From the NCBI GenBank assembly GCA_900546075.1, contig URBH01000011.1:1-41811 (forward strand): 41,811 bases of DNA, written 5' to 3'. Under the pieces are notes generated by a model, which saw only the letters and a list, made by a program, of their open reading frames with translations, was not told where the DNA came from and made no database searches. This DNA comes from an uncultured Eubacteriales bacterium. GTDB taxonomy: Bacteria; Bacillota; Clostridia; Oscillospirales; Oscillospiraceae. This document shows, piece by piece, positions 31,263 through 39,574 of this stretch (the first letter of the stretch is position 1; each line of letters opens with the position of its first letter). A program made the translations under genes and the position numbers.

Positions 31263-32399
31263 TTACGCCTCCTGAGAAACATCCACCCAGCCGCCTGTCT
31301 GAGCGCTGCGCAGGGTAGCCTCGCACAGCTGCGTCTCCCGCAGGCCATCTCTCAAGGTGGCATAGTCGTACTCGCCTTCGCCGCTCAAGCTGGCGTAGAA
31401 CTGACGGAACGCATGCTTAAAAGCGTCCGGGAAGCCCTCGATATGGCCGCCGGGATAGGAAGAATTGGCGGCAGAGGGACGGCTCAGCAGCCCGGGATCC
31501 TTTGCCATGATCTCATTGGGCTTCTCCCGGTAACCGATCAGCAGATTGTTCAGATCCTCGGATGTCCATACGGCGGACTTCTTGCTGCCCGCTACATTGA
31601 TTACCATGGTGTTCTTCCTTCCGGCAAACACCTGGGATACCATCAGCGTGCCAATAGCGCCGTTTTCAAACTCGAACAGAATCGCGGCCTGATCCTCGGT
31701 GTCGATGGGTACGTCAACATAGGAAGCATCCGCACCGGCGGAGCCAAAGGTCTCGACCTTTCCGGTAGGCTTTTTTCGGACGGGATACACCGTGCTGAAG
31801 GACGCGCAGACCCGCCGCACCCGGGTGCCGGAGACAAACTCCGCCAAATCCATCCAGTGGGAACCAATGTCCGCCACCGCACGAATGGGGCCGCACTGAT
31901 TGCTTTCCAGCCGCCAGGAATAGTCCGTCTCGAACTGAAGCCAATCCTGCACGTATTCGCCGTGAATGGAGAAAATCCGTCCCAATTCTCCGGATTTTAC
32001 CATTTGGTGGATCTGGTTTGTCATGGGATAAATCCGGTTGTGGAAGTTTACCATGCCCTTGACATGCTTCTCTTCCGCCAGGGCAACCAGTTCCTTCGCC
32101 TGCTCCAGGGTTGTGGTAAAGGGCTTTTCGCAAATAAAGTTGACGCCGTGCTCAATGGCGCACTTCGCGATTTCATAGTGGGTGTGATTGGGCGTGCAAA
32201 TATGAATGGCGTCCAGCTCCAATTCATCGAGCATCTTTCGGTAGTCGGAATACGCTCTGGGGATATTCATCTGCTTCGCCTTTTTCTCCGCGCCGAAGGC
32301 ATCACACAGGGCGGCTATTTCGACATTGCCCAGCCGCCGCAGAGCCTCAACATGCGCCGCGCCGATAAAACCGGCGCCGATAACTGCTGCTTTGTACAT
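31263..32399 (-). CDS. Gfo/Idh/MocA-family oxidoreductase, candidate glycoside 3-oxidase
   Basis: 378 residues. The NAD loop VIGAGFIGAAH is at 6-16, the catalytic CEKPF has Lys92, and the second catalytic segment ADIGSHWMDL has Asp177 and His181. The family oxidises a sugar hydroxyl with tightly bound or free NAD(P). In C-glycoside degradation (DgpA) such an enzyme makes the 3''-oxo-glucoside that the deglycosidase needs. Here it heads the enzyme block of the operon, upstream of an epimerase, the beta-like subunit and the alpha-like subunit. Family certain; regiochemistry inferred. Confidence 0.85.
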   Translation of the reverse strand: MYKAAVIGAGFIGAAHVEALRRLGNVEIAALCDAFGAEKKAKQMNIPRAYSDYRKMLDELELDAIHICTPNHTHYEIAKCAIEHGVNFICEKPFTTTLEQAKELVALAEEKHVKGMVNFHNRIYPMTNQIHQMVKSGELGRIFSIHGEYVQDWLQFETDYSWRLESNQCGPIRAVADIGSHWMDLAEFVSGTRVRRVCASFSTVYPVRKKPTGKVETFGSAGADASYVDVPIDTEDQAAILFEFENGAIGTLMVSQVFAGRKNTMVINVAGSKKSAVWTSEDLNNLLIGYREKPNEIMAKDPGLLSRPSAANSSYPGGHIEGFPDAFKHAFRQFYASLSGEGEYDYATLRDGLRETQLCEATLRSAQTGGWVDVSQEA

Positions 32400-32427
32400 C
32401 TTTTCACCAGCTTTTCGTTAAATTCCG

Positions 32428-32922
32428 TTAAAAGGGATGCTGCTCTTCAAAAACCTTCTGCCAGCTGTCGTCCCGCTCCTCCATCACTTCGATCCAGTTG
32501 CCGTCAGGGTCAGATACCCAGCAGATATAGTTCCGATCCGCGCCGTAGCGTCCCCGGATCACGGAGTCGTCCTCCAGAGGAATGGCCTCGGGCTTAAAGG
32601 GCGCAAAAACCACCTGAACGCCCTGCTTCTTCCACTCCAGCGCCGTTTTGTAAATGTCACCCACCAGGAAGGACAGATGGGCAAAGAAATCGTCCTTGTC
32701 GTGATCCAGATGATCTCTGGGGGTCAGCGGATGATCCGGATAGATCTGGAACAGCTCCAGATATTGCAGCTCCGTGACCCGCACATAGGTCAGCCACACT
32801 CTGCCATCCGGCAGGTTCAGGGAGAAGACCTTCTCGCAGCCCAGCTTCTCGTAAAAAGCTACGGACTTCTCCATGTCGGTCACATGCAATGCCAAATGAA
32901 ACAGCTTGCTAAATTCACGCAT
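32428..32922 (-). CDS. VOC-family (glyoxalase-fold) protein 1
   Basis: 164 residues from ATG 32922, with GAGGAGG 7 nt upstream. Two beta-alpha-beta-beta-beta modules are visible, with the four expected metal ligands: His in FHLALHVTD, Glu in LQYLELFQI, His in FFAHLSFLV and Glu in GNWIEVME. VOC enzymes include glyoxalase, methylmalonyl-CoA epimerase, dioxygenases and isomerases. It lies 13 nt after a second VOC gene, and both sit between the ABC importer and the oxidoreductase. The reaction in this pathway is unknown. Confidence 0.85.
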   Translation of the reverse strand: MREFSKLFHLALHVTDMEKSVAFYEKLGCEKVFSLNLPDGRVWLTYVRVTELQYLELFQIYPDHPLTPRDHLDHDKDDFFAHLSFLVGDIYKTALEWKKQGVQVVFAPFKPEAIPLEDDSVIRGRYGADRNYICWVSDPDGNWIEVMEERDDSWQKVFEEQHPF

Positions 32923-32935
32923 CGTCTTTACCTCC

Positions 32936-33460
32936 TCAGTCGCAGATGGGGTTGGCTTTTTCAAACTGCTCCTGCAGGGAGCGTCCGGAAAGCTGCATAA
33001 CCTCAATGTAATGGCCGTCCGGATCCTCCATCCAGGCGATCAGGCAGCCGTCTTCTCCCATGTGGGGGGTAAAGGGTTCCAGGCAGATGGGCTTTGCCTC
33101 AATGGGATTGTTCACCAGCGGATGTCCCTTGGCCGCCAGATCCCGGCAGGTGCGCTCCAGGTCCTCCGTCAGCAGAGCGAAATGGTGGAACGGAGAGTTG
33201 GGTTCCTTATGGATCTTCCGCTCCTTTTCCAGGCCCGCGTTCCACAGCTCGATATAGGAATTGGGGCTGACGCGGATATAGGTGATCTGCGGGATCTTAT
33301 CATCCCCGGGCAGAACCTCCTGGCCGAACATCTTCTTCATGTCCGCGCTGTAGATCACAAATGCCTGATCAAATCCGCAGACATTTACATAAAAATCTAC
33401 CATTTCGTCCCACTTTTGGGTGGGAAAATTGATATGAAATAAGGATTTCACATTTCTCAT
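32936..33460 (-). CDS. VOC-family (glyoxalase-fold) protein 2
   Basis: 174 residues. The metal set is His in SLFHINFP, Glu in SYIELWN, His in PFHHFALL and Glu in GHYIEVMQ. It is a diverged relative of the next gene (similar length and both ending with PDGxxIEVM), so the pair probably arose by tandem duplication and could form a heteromer. The ATG has AAAGGAG upstream. It might act on the aglycone or on a reactive keto intermediate. No VOC protein is part of the known C-deglycosylation step, so this is an addition to the pathway. Confidence 0.85.
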   Translation of the reverse strand: MRNVKSLFHINFPTQKWDEMVDFYVNVCGFDQAFVIYSADMKKMFGQEVLPGDDKIPQITYIRVSPNSYIELWNAGLEKERKIHKEPNSPFHHFALLTEDLERTCRDLAAKGHPLVNNPIEAKPICLEPFTPHMGEDGCLIAWMEDPDGHYIEVMQLSGRSLQEQFEKANPICD

Positions 33461-33488
33461 TTGGTTTTCTCCTTTCGGTTCCGACTGC

Positions 33489-34487
33489 TTACTTGCTTTT
33501 CTCCTGATTCTTTACACGCAGACGGTCAATAATTTTCGTACCCTGGACATCCAGGATGACGGCAATAACAATGATGACGCCCTTGGCGATCTTATGCCAG
33601 TTGGCATTGACATCCAAAAGATTCAGTCCGTTGGAAATCAGCTGAATCAGCAGACAGCCGATAACGGTTCCCGGTACATTGGCAACGCCGCCGTTCATGG
33701 GCGTGCCGCCGATGACCACAGCCGCAATAGTGTCCATCGCCGTATCCGAACCGGCAGTGAGCTGCGCGGAGGAGGCACGGCCTGTGGTGACCAGAGAAGC
33801 GACCGTAACGCAGGCGCCCATGATCACCGCGATCAGGAACTTGTTCTTGGTAATGTCAATGCCGCAGACTCTGGCAGCATTCTCATTGCCGCCCATAGCC
33901 AGCGCATGACGGCCGAACATGGTTCGCTTGATCAGGTAAGTAAATACGATCGCGATCAGGATCATCAGATAGATCTGGAAGGGAATTCCCAGAATGGTTC
34001 CCTGTCCGATGAAGCGCATCCAGTTGCTGATACCGGCAACGGACTGACCGCCGGACACCAGCCACATAATGCCGGTGTACACATAGCCCGTGGCCAGCGT
34101 CAGAATAAAGCCGGGCAGGGCGAACTTCTGAATCAGCCAGGTGTTCAGGCACAGACCCGCAACGCCAACCGCGAGACCGGCCAGGACGATCACCACAGGG
34201 TTCATATGCAGCTTGGTATCCATCAGCGCCATAATAACGCCGGACAGCGCCATCAGGTTGCCCACGGACAGATCCATACTGCCGGAGCCAAGCAGCAGCG
34301 TAAAGCCGATGCCCATGATGGCAAGACCGCAGGTCTGCCGCAGAACGTTCAGGAGATTGCGCACCGTCAGAAAATAGGGAGAGATCACAGACAGCGCAAT
34401 GAACAGCACGATCAGCAAAATCAGCGCCTTATTGTTCAGCATAAAGCGGACGACCGACTCCATGCTCATTTTCTTTTTTTGTTCCAT
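33489..34487 (-). CDS. Ribose-type ABC transporter permease
   Basis: 332 residues from ATG 34487, with GAGGAG about 8 nt upstream. About ten hydrophobic helices are seen, with the RbsC-type signatures MGIGFTLLLGSGSMDLSVGN, ALAMGGNENAARVCGID (coupling loop) and GGTPMNGGVANVPGTVIG. It forms the membrane channel of a CUT2 importer, normally as a homodimer. It lies 13 nt after the ATPase gene. With its partners it probably imports the glycoside or the sugar substrate of the operon. Confidence 0.92.
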   Translation of the reverse strand: MEQKKKMSMESVVRFMLNNKALILLIVLFIALSVISPYFLTVRNLLNVLRQTCGLAIMGIGFTLLLGSGSMDLSVGNLMALSGVIMALMDTKLHMNPVVIVLAGLAVGVAGLCLNTWLIQKFALPGFILTLATGYVYTGIMWLVSGGQSVAGISNWMRFIGQGTILGIPFQIYLMILIAIVFTYLIKRTMFGRHALAMGGNENAARVCGIDITKNKFLIAVIMGACVTVASLVTTGRASSAQLTAGSDTAMDTIAAVVIGGTPMNGGVANVPGTVIGCLLIQLISNGLNLLDVNANWHKIAKGVIIVIAVILDVQGTKIIDRLRVKNQEKSK

Positions 34488-34500
34488 GTTTTTTCTCCTC

Positions 34501-35997
34501 TCACCCGAGTACATACTTACCCAGCGTTTCCTGGGTGGCTTCTTCCCGTCCGCAGGTATAGACGGCGTTTCCTTCCCGCATGACCACGATCCGGTCTGCC
34601 ATGCCCAGCAGCTCGGGCATTTCCGAAGAAATCAGAATGATCGACATTCCCTGCTCCACGAAGCTGCTCATCAGACGATGGATCTCACTCTTGGAACCAA
34701 CGTCAATGCCTCTGGTCGGCTCGTCCAGAATCAGGATTCTCGGTGCCGTCATGACCCAGCGCCCGATGATCACCTTTTGCTGGTTGCCGCCGGACAGGGA
34801 ATCGATTCTCTGATTCCTATCCGACACCTTCACCTGCATGGTTTTGATCATATCGGAGCAGGCAGCCTCTTCTTCCTTTCGGCGGATGCTGCCAAGGAAC
34901 TTGCTGCTGAATTTTTTCAGATAGGCAATGGTCATATTGTCCTTCACCGACATCTGTGCCACAATGCCCCGGCGCAGCCGATCCTCCGTAACCATGCCGA
35001 TTCCCAGCTCTACCGCTGCGGAAGGAGACGAAATGGTCACCTTCTTGCCGTCCAGATAGATCTCACCCGCATCCGGCTGATCGATGCCGAAAATACAGGA
35101 AGCGACCTCGCTGCGCCCCGCGCCTTCCAGGCCCGCAAAGCCCAGGATCTCGCCCTTGTGCAGCTGGAAGCTCACATCCCGGAACTTTCCGTACCAGGAA
35201 AGATTCTGAACGTCCAGAATGACTTCTCCGATATTCGGTTCGGACTTGGGGAACAGGTTCGTCAGCTCCCGCCCGACCACCATGGAAACGATGGTGTTGT
35301 GGTCAATCTCGGAAATGGCTTTTGTTCCAATATAATGGCCGTCCCGATAAACCGAGAGCCGATCACAAATTTCCATGATCTCCTCGATTTTGTGGGATAT
35401 GTAAATGATCGCCACGCCCTGCTCCGTCAGTCTGCGGATCATCCGGAAGAGGATCTTTACCTCATTCACAGACAGCGAGGACGTCGGCTCGTCCATAATA
35501 ATCAATTTTGCGTCGCAGGCAACCGCCCGAATGACCTCGATCATCTGGCAGGCCGCCATGGAGACTTGCCCGGCTACATCGTTGTAGCGCAGAGAGATCC
35601 CGTATTCATCAAAAAGCTCCTGGGTCTTCCGGTCTCTGGCAGCGTTGTCCAGATGACCGCCCTTGATAAAGCGCTCCTCCATACCAAGCCAGATATTTTC
35701 CGACGCAGTGAACTGCTGCACCAGATTGGTTTCCTGGTGGATCATGGAGATCCCGGCCTTCAGCGCGTCCGCGGGACATTTGAAATGAACTTCTTCGCCC
35801 ATGAAGCGAATCGTACCTTCGTCCCGCTGTAAACTGCCAAAGATCGTATTCATCAGCGTCGACTTTCCCGCGCCGTTTTCTCCGATCACGCCATGGACTT
35901 CTCCCCTGCAAACCTCCAGCGACACTTTATCCAGAGCCTTTGTACCCAAAAAGCTCTTGGAAACGCCCTCAACAGACAAAATCACTTCATTTGTCAT
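34501..35997 (-). CDS. Sugar ABC transporter ATP-binding protein (RbsA/MglA type)
   Basis: 498 residues from ATG 35997; an ATG two codons earlier (36003) touches the ribosome site AAGGAG and is less likely. Two ABC domains are fused, as usual in CUT2 systems. The first has Walker A GENGAGKST, signature VSMAACQM and Walker B KLIIMDEPTSS. The second has a degenerate loop (LEGAGRSEV) with signature LSGGNQQKVIIGRW and Walker B ILILDEPTRGID. The first-domain signature departs from LSGGQ (the usual LSxA[KQ]xQ is VSMAACQ here), a common feature of this family. It powers the permease encoded next. Confidence 0.92.
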   Translation of the reverse strand: MTNEVILSVEGVSKSFLGTKALDKVSLEVCRGEVHGVIGENGAGKSTLMNTIFGSLQRDEGTIRFMGEEVHFKCPADALKAGISMIHQETNLVQQFTASENIWLGMEERFIKGGHLDNAARDRKTQELFDEYGISLRYNDVAGQVSMAACQMIEVIRAVACDAKLIIMDEPTSSLSVNEVKILFRMIRRLTEQGVAIIYISHKIEEIMEICDRLSVYRDGHYIGTKAISEIDHNTIVSMVVGRELTNLFPKSEPNIGEVILDVQNLSWYGKFRDVSFQLHKGEILGFAGLEGAGRSEVASCIFGIDQPDAGEIYLDGKKVTISSPSAAVELGIGMVTEDRLRRGIVAQMSVKDNMTIAYLKKFSSKFLGSIRRKEEEAACSDMIKTMQVKVSDRNQRIDSLSGGNQQKVIIGRWVMTAPRILILDEPTRGIDVGSKSEIHRLMSSFVEQGMSIILISSEMPELLGMADRIVVMREGNAVYTCGREEATQETLGKYVLG

Positions 35998-36026
35998 GTG
36001 CATGCTCCTTACCGGTCAAATTTCAT

Positions 36027-36060
36027 ATTCTGCCCCTTGCCTTTCGGCAAAGGGCAGAAT
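36027..36060 (-). terminator. Intercistronic stem-loop after the binding-protein gene
   Basis: Positions 36027-36041 and 36046-36060 pair as a 15-bp stem with one G-T pair. On the minus strand the loop is GAAA, a GNRA tetraloop. No T tract follows. As at 91-126, it separates a binding-protein gene from the rest of its transporter genes and probably stabilises the upstream message. Confidence 0.65.
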
Positions 36061-36071
36061 ATTGTGTTTAC

Positions 36072-37103
36072 TTACTGCAGAAAGCTCTCATAGTTGCTCT
36101 CGTCAACCATGGTGTAGATCTTGGAAGCATCCGCGTAGGAGATCTTGTCCTCGCCCACTTCCAGGGTACCCTTCAGGCACTCGATCATGGAGTTGGCCAT
36201 TGCTACACCGATCTCCATAACGTTCATGCGGACGGTTGCCGCCATCTTGCCTTCCTTCATCAGAGACAAACCGGTATCCTGACCGTCGGTACCCAGCAGC
36301 ACGATCTCGCCTGTGCGGCCTACCGCGTCAATGGCATTGGCAACGCCCATGGCCATGTCGTCGTTGCCGCAGAAGATCACATCCACCTCGGGGTGAGAGG
36401 TCATCAGGCCTTCCGCCCAAGCCTGAGCAGTCTCGGTGATGTAGTTGTTGTCCTGCTCGACCACGATCTCGTAGTTGGTGCAGCCGGAGTTCTCCAGACC
36501 CCAGACAACGCCGTTGCGGCGTCCGGCGCCACCGGCGGTGGACATGGTGCCGTTGCACATTGCGATCTTGTAGGTCTTGTCAGGGTTCTTCTTCAGGTAG
36601 TTCTCAACGAACCAATCGGCCTGCATGTAGCCGGTCTGCTCATCGGAAGCATTGCAGTAACGGTAGGTATATGCATCGGAGTTTGCCACGGCACCCAGAG
36701 CCAGCTTTACGCCCGCATTGTAAGCGGATTCCAGAGAGCTGACGATGGCGTCCCGGTCGAAGCCCTGGATCCAGATCAGGTCACAGCCCTTGGTGACCAG
36801 GTCTTCCACGTCCGCGTTCTGCTTGTCGGTGCTGGAGTCAGCGGAGGTGATATAAACCTCAATGGGAATATCCGCGTTTTCCAGGGTCTCCTTCATCAGT
36901 CCGGACAATGCAGTCATGCCGGCGTCCATAACGAACATCGAAATGCCGACCTTGTAGGTCTCCTCTGCATTCTCCGTGGCAGGAGCGGCTGCGGTTTCAT
37001 CGTCCGCAGCGGGGGTGGCGGTGGTTTCGACCGGAGTCTGACCGCAGGCAGCCAATGCCAGCGTCATAGCCAGTACCAGTAACAGTGCGACGATCTTCTT
37101 CAT
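36072..37103 (-). CDS. Sugar-binding lipoprotein of the ribose-type ABC importer
   Basis: 343 residues from ATG 37103. The signal MKKIVALLLVLAMTLALAAC ends in lipobox Cys20. A low-complexity Ala/Thr/Glu linker follows, then a Peripla_BP_4 fold (YKVGISMFVMDAGMTALSGLM; DLIWIQGFDRDA; DVIFCGNDDMAMGVANAID; LLGTDGQDTG). A second in-frame ATG at 37130 has an excellent AAAGGAGG at its back, so an N-terminus 9 residues longer is possible. It is the first gene of the ten-gene operon. The ligand is probably a glycoside or free sugar; the FDRD/DGQDTG face differs from plain RbsB. Confidence 0.9.
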   Translation of the reverse strand: MKKIVALLLVLAMTLALAACGQTPVETTATPAADDETAAAPATENAEETYKVGISMFVMDAGMTALSGLMKETLENADIPIEVYITSADSSTDKQNADVEDLVTKGCDLIWIQGFDRDAIVSSLESAYNAGVKLALGAVANSDAYTYRYCNASDEQTGYMQADWFVENYLKKNPDKTYKIAMCNGTMSTAGGAGRRNGVVWGLENSGCTNYEIVVEQDNNYITETAQAWAEGLMTSHPEVDVIFCGNDDMAMGVANAIDAVGRTGEIVLLGTDGQDTGLSLMKEGKMAATVRMNVMEIGVAMANSMIECLKGTLEVGEDKISYADASKIYTMVDESNYESFLQ

Positions 37104-37226
37104 TGTGTTTTTCTCCGTCCCTTTGAGCATCAGGACAGAATCCTCCTTTTATTTGTTTTATTTTTTCAGAATTATTTCTTTTCTGAAAATTTTTTGTTCT
37201 TGGTTCTTCTCCCTCGAACTGGCTTT

Positions 37227-37255
37227 AGTTTACATCTGGCTATTTATTTTGTCAA
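37227..37255 (-). promoter_or_regulatory. Promoter of the ten-gene glycoside operon
   Basis: On the minus strand TTGACA (37255-37250), a perfect -35, is followed by 17 bp and TAAACT (37232-37227). The leader to the first gene is about 115 nt. Confidence 0.75.
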
Positions 37256-37331
37256 TGTTATTTTAATATCAGCGTTATAATTTGTAGTTATATACAAAAC
37301 AGTTTTCTCTCGCTTGTGATTTCAACATATG

Positions 37332-37358
37332 ACTTTTCAGTATTTTGAAAAGTTTTCA
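37332..37358. promoter_or_regulatory. Nested palindromes between the divergent promoters
   Basis: ACTTTTCA (37332-37339) and TGAAAAGT (37346-37353) are inverted repeats, and TGAAAAGTTTTCA (37346-37358) is a perfect 13-bp palindrome. They lie between the operon and lacI promoters and could bind the regulator. The region is AT-rich, so chance is possible. Confidence 0.4.
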
Positions 37359-37385
37359 TAATCTTTTCATCATTTCAAAAAGTTC

Positions 37386-37414
37386 TTGCTTTTTCTTTTC
37401 AAATAGTGTACACT
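37386..37414 (+). promoter_or_regulatory. Promoter of the divergent lacI gene, with a palindrome over the -10
   Basis: TTGCTT (37386-37391), 17 bp, TACACT (37409-37414). The perfect palindrome AGTGTACACT (37405-37414) covers the -10 box and may be the autoregulatory operator. Confidence 0.55.
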
Positions 37415-37447
37415 AATTTCATATAAGAGAAGGGGGCGTGTCTCAGC

Positions 37448-38473
37448 TTGATTAATAAACGAGCATCCATTTCCTCTATCGCAGAAATTGCGGGCGTTTC
37501 TCCGGCAACGGTGTCCCGGGTTCTTAACCACCCGGAGACCGTTCGGCCTGATACGTTGGAAAAAGTTAGGAATGTCCTGAAGCAGTACGGCTTCCGCCAT
37601 GAAAGCAACTCTGCTCCGACAGTCCAGGCTCCATTGGTTCTGGTCTGTCTCCCCACCATCGCCAATCCCTTTTACGGCCCCATCTTAAAGGGCATCCGTT
37701 CTGCCGCACATGCCCGCGGGTTTCATATCCTGGTTTTGCCGGAGGTCGTCTCCCAATCCACACCGCCGGCTCTGGACGAAATCCGGCAGTCCGCCAAGAT
37801 CAGCGGCATCATCACCCTCAGCGCCAAGATGGACGAGTCTCTGCTGGAAACGCTGGACTCTTACGCGCCCGTTATTCAGTGCTGCGAGTACAACAGCCGC
37901 TCCTATGTCCCATATGTTGGCATTGATGACTTTGGCGCCGCCATCTCCGCGACCAATTATCTGATCACCTCCGGCCGTAACAAAATCGCTTTTGTAAACG
38001 GCCCTCTGGATTTCAACTATGCCCAGGAACGGCTCCGGGGCTTTGAGGCTGGTCTATTTAAGTACGGTATTGAGATTCCCGGCAGCTGGAAACTTTCCCT
38101 TCCCAGCATATCCTATGACGTAGGCTATGCCTCTATCTGCCAGTTGCTCAGCGGCCCCACACGCCCCAACGCTATCTTCGCGGCCTCCGACGTTTTCGCC
38201 ATTTCCGCTCTGCGTGCCGCGAAGCGCTACGATCTGAAGGTCCCTCAGGACTTAAGCATCGTTGGCTTTGACAACATTGACATTACCGCCATCGTCTCCC
38301 CCACCATCACGACCATCAGTCAGCCGTGCTTCCAGATCGGATTTACGGCCTGTGAATCCCTGGCCAGCCGTATGGCAAACCCGGATACCCTTCCCCGTTC
38401 CATTCTTCTGGACACAGAGCTGGTCGTCCGGGAATCCACCCGTCCCTATAGAAATGCGGAACACGAAATCTGA
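37448..38473 (+). CDS. LacI-family regulator of the glycoside operon
   Basis: 341 residues. The start is TTG 37448, with AGGGGG about 11 nt upstream; no better start is near. The DNA-binding part is SISSIAEIAGVSPATVSRVLNHPETV. The effector domain has LVCLPTIANPFYGPILKGI, YVGIDDFGAAISATNYLI, KIAFVNGP, AIFAASDVFAISALRAA and LSIVGFDNIDITAIVSPTITTISQP, all typical. It is divergent from the ten-gene operon, with both promoters in the 344-bp gap, so it very probably controls it. Induction by the glycoside or a keto sugar is expected. The C-terminal tail is not unusual. Confidence 0.9.
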   Translation: MINKRASISSIAEIAGVSPATVSRVLNHPETVRPDTLEKVRNVLKQYGFRHESNSAPTVQAPLVLVCLPTIANPFYGPILKGIRSAAHARGFHILVLPEVVSQSTPPALDEIRQSAKISGIITLSAKMDESLLETLDSYAPVIQCCEYNSRSYVPYVGIDDFGAAISATNYLITSGRNKIAFVNGPLDFNYAQERLRGFEAGLFKYGIEIPGSWKLSLPSISYDVGYASICQLLSGPTRPNAIFAASDVFAISALRAAKRYDLKVPQDLSIVGFDNIDITAIVSPTITTISQPCFQIGFTACESLASRMANPDTLPRSILLDTELVVRESTRPYRNAEHEI

Positions 38474-38490
38474 CGCGGCTTTCCGTCCAA

Positions 38491-38670
38491 ACAGAGCTTC
38501 TTTAAGGAAGCTCTGAATAAATCGTCTTCGGCTGAACAGCGGATCTTTTTCCCCAGCTGTGCGGTATCAAAAGTGGGAAATACATACAGTATTCCTCCAC
38601 TTTCGATACCTTCATCTGGTGAAAAATCTCTCGCTGTCAGCTCTCGCCGATTTAATCAGAGCTTCCTTAA
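38491..38670. mobile_element. MITE-like palindromic element
   Basis: The element from 38502 to 38670 begins TTAAGGAAGCTCTG and ends with its complement. The terminal inverted repeats match over about 38 bp with a few changes. The inside is also palindromic: GGTATC/GATACC and CCACTTT arms around 38565-38612, so the whole 169 bp can fold into one long hairpin. Just left of it CAGAGCTTC (38492-38500) is an inverted extra piece of the end, perhaps from a second insertion. No gene is encoded. The right end supplies the stop codon of the neighbouring VOC gene. Confidence 0.7.
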
Positions 38671-39155
38671 TAATCCAGCCGTGGGCGATCCGGAAGGATG
38701 TTTTTATAGCATTCTACGATCAGACCTGTTTCTTCCCGGAAATCCAGGAACGAGTAGTCCATCAGTCCGCCGATGCCCCGTCCCCGGATCCAGGGTGCTT
38801 TCCCCATTTCCTTTTTGTATTTTTCCAGAAGCTCTTCATACGGCGTGTTGGTGACTGCGGCAATATGGTGGATCCCCGGGCCGTGCTGTTCCAGCCAGGT
38901 CTTGAACGCGCTGTCTCCTATCGGCTCAATAAGCTCGATCTCCATGCCGTAAGCCTTAAGAAAAGCAAGCTTGCTCACGATTCCCGGCTCACGCTTGCCG
39001 TCGATTCTGAGGTCATCCGTCGGCGGCTGATCCCCGCGCATGTAGCTGACCTCCCAAGGCCCCATGCCCAGCATCTCTTCATAGTAGCGCACTGCTTTGT
39101 CAACGCTGCGGACAATAATGCCGATCTGCAAAAGTTGTTTGAATTCTGTTTCCAT
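38667..39155 (-). CDS. VOC-family (glyoxalase-fold) protein 3
   Basis: 162 residues from ATG 39155, with AAAGGAG about 9 nt upstream. Metal positions are Glu in IELIEP, His in GIHHIAAV and Glu in GLIVECYK. At the first ligand the usual His is Gln (LLQIGIIV), as in glyoxalase I with a Gln ligand. The layout is nearer to methylmalonyl-CoA-epimerase-like members than to the two VOC genes in the operon. It is monocistronic and faces the lacI gene. The stop TAA lies inside the end of the palindromic element, so the native C-terminus may have been changed slightly. Function not assigned. Confidence 0.8.
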   Translation of the reverse strand: METEFKQLLQIGIIVRSVDKAVRYYEEMLGMGPWEVSYMRGDQPPTDDLRIDGKREPGIVSKLAFLKAYGMEIELIEPIGDSAFKTWLEQHGPGIHHIAAVTNTPYEELLEKYKKEMGKAPWIRGRGIGGLMDYSFLDFREETGLIVECYKNILPDRPRLDY

Positions 39156-39401
39156 AACGTCTTCTCCTTTATCATTTTGGGGCAGAAGCACGTAGATCTT
39201 CGCGAATGCGCACCTACCCAAATGGTGCAAAAGATTTTCTGCACATCGCAAATGCACTTACGCGCTGCCGCCTTTCCGCTTTCATTCTAAAAATATCTCA
39301 GCAGTCAAGCAAATCTCATTTTTCCACATAGCATAGGAAATTACAAGCTCAACTCCCAAACCGGACTTCCAGATGTGGGAACGTTTAATCCATTAGAAAC
39401 A

Positions 39402-39446
39402 AATAATCCGAACCTGTCTCTCATTGAGAACAGGTTCGGATCATTT
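39402..39446 (+). terminator. Terminator of the AATCCGAACC family, copy 2
   Basis: ATCCGAACCTGT and ACAGGTTCGGAT form a 12-bp stem with inner pairing (CTC with GAG), followed by CATTTCTTCCTT. It is preceded by AAACAAATA, as is the copy after the tRNA-Leu fragment. Confidence 0.65.
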
Positions 39447-39574
39447 CTTCCTTGTTACAAGCATTCTCGCAGAACTCCGGATGATGTTGTGTGTTAATTT
39501 ATTCCATTTTCACCCATATTCTTATAGGATGCGTCCCAAATTAGCAGGACTTTTTCACGAACCGACAAGCAGCT

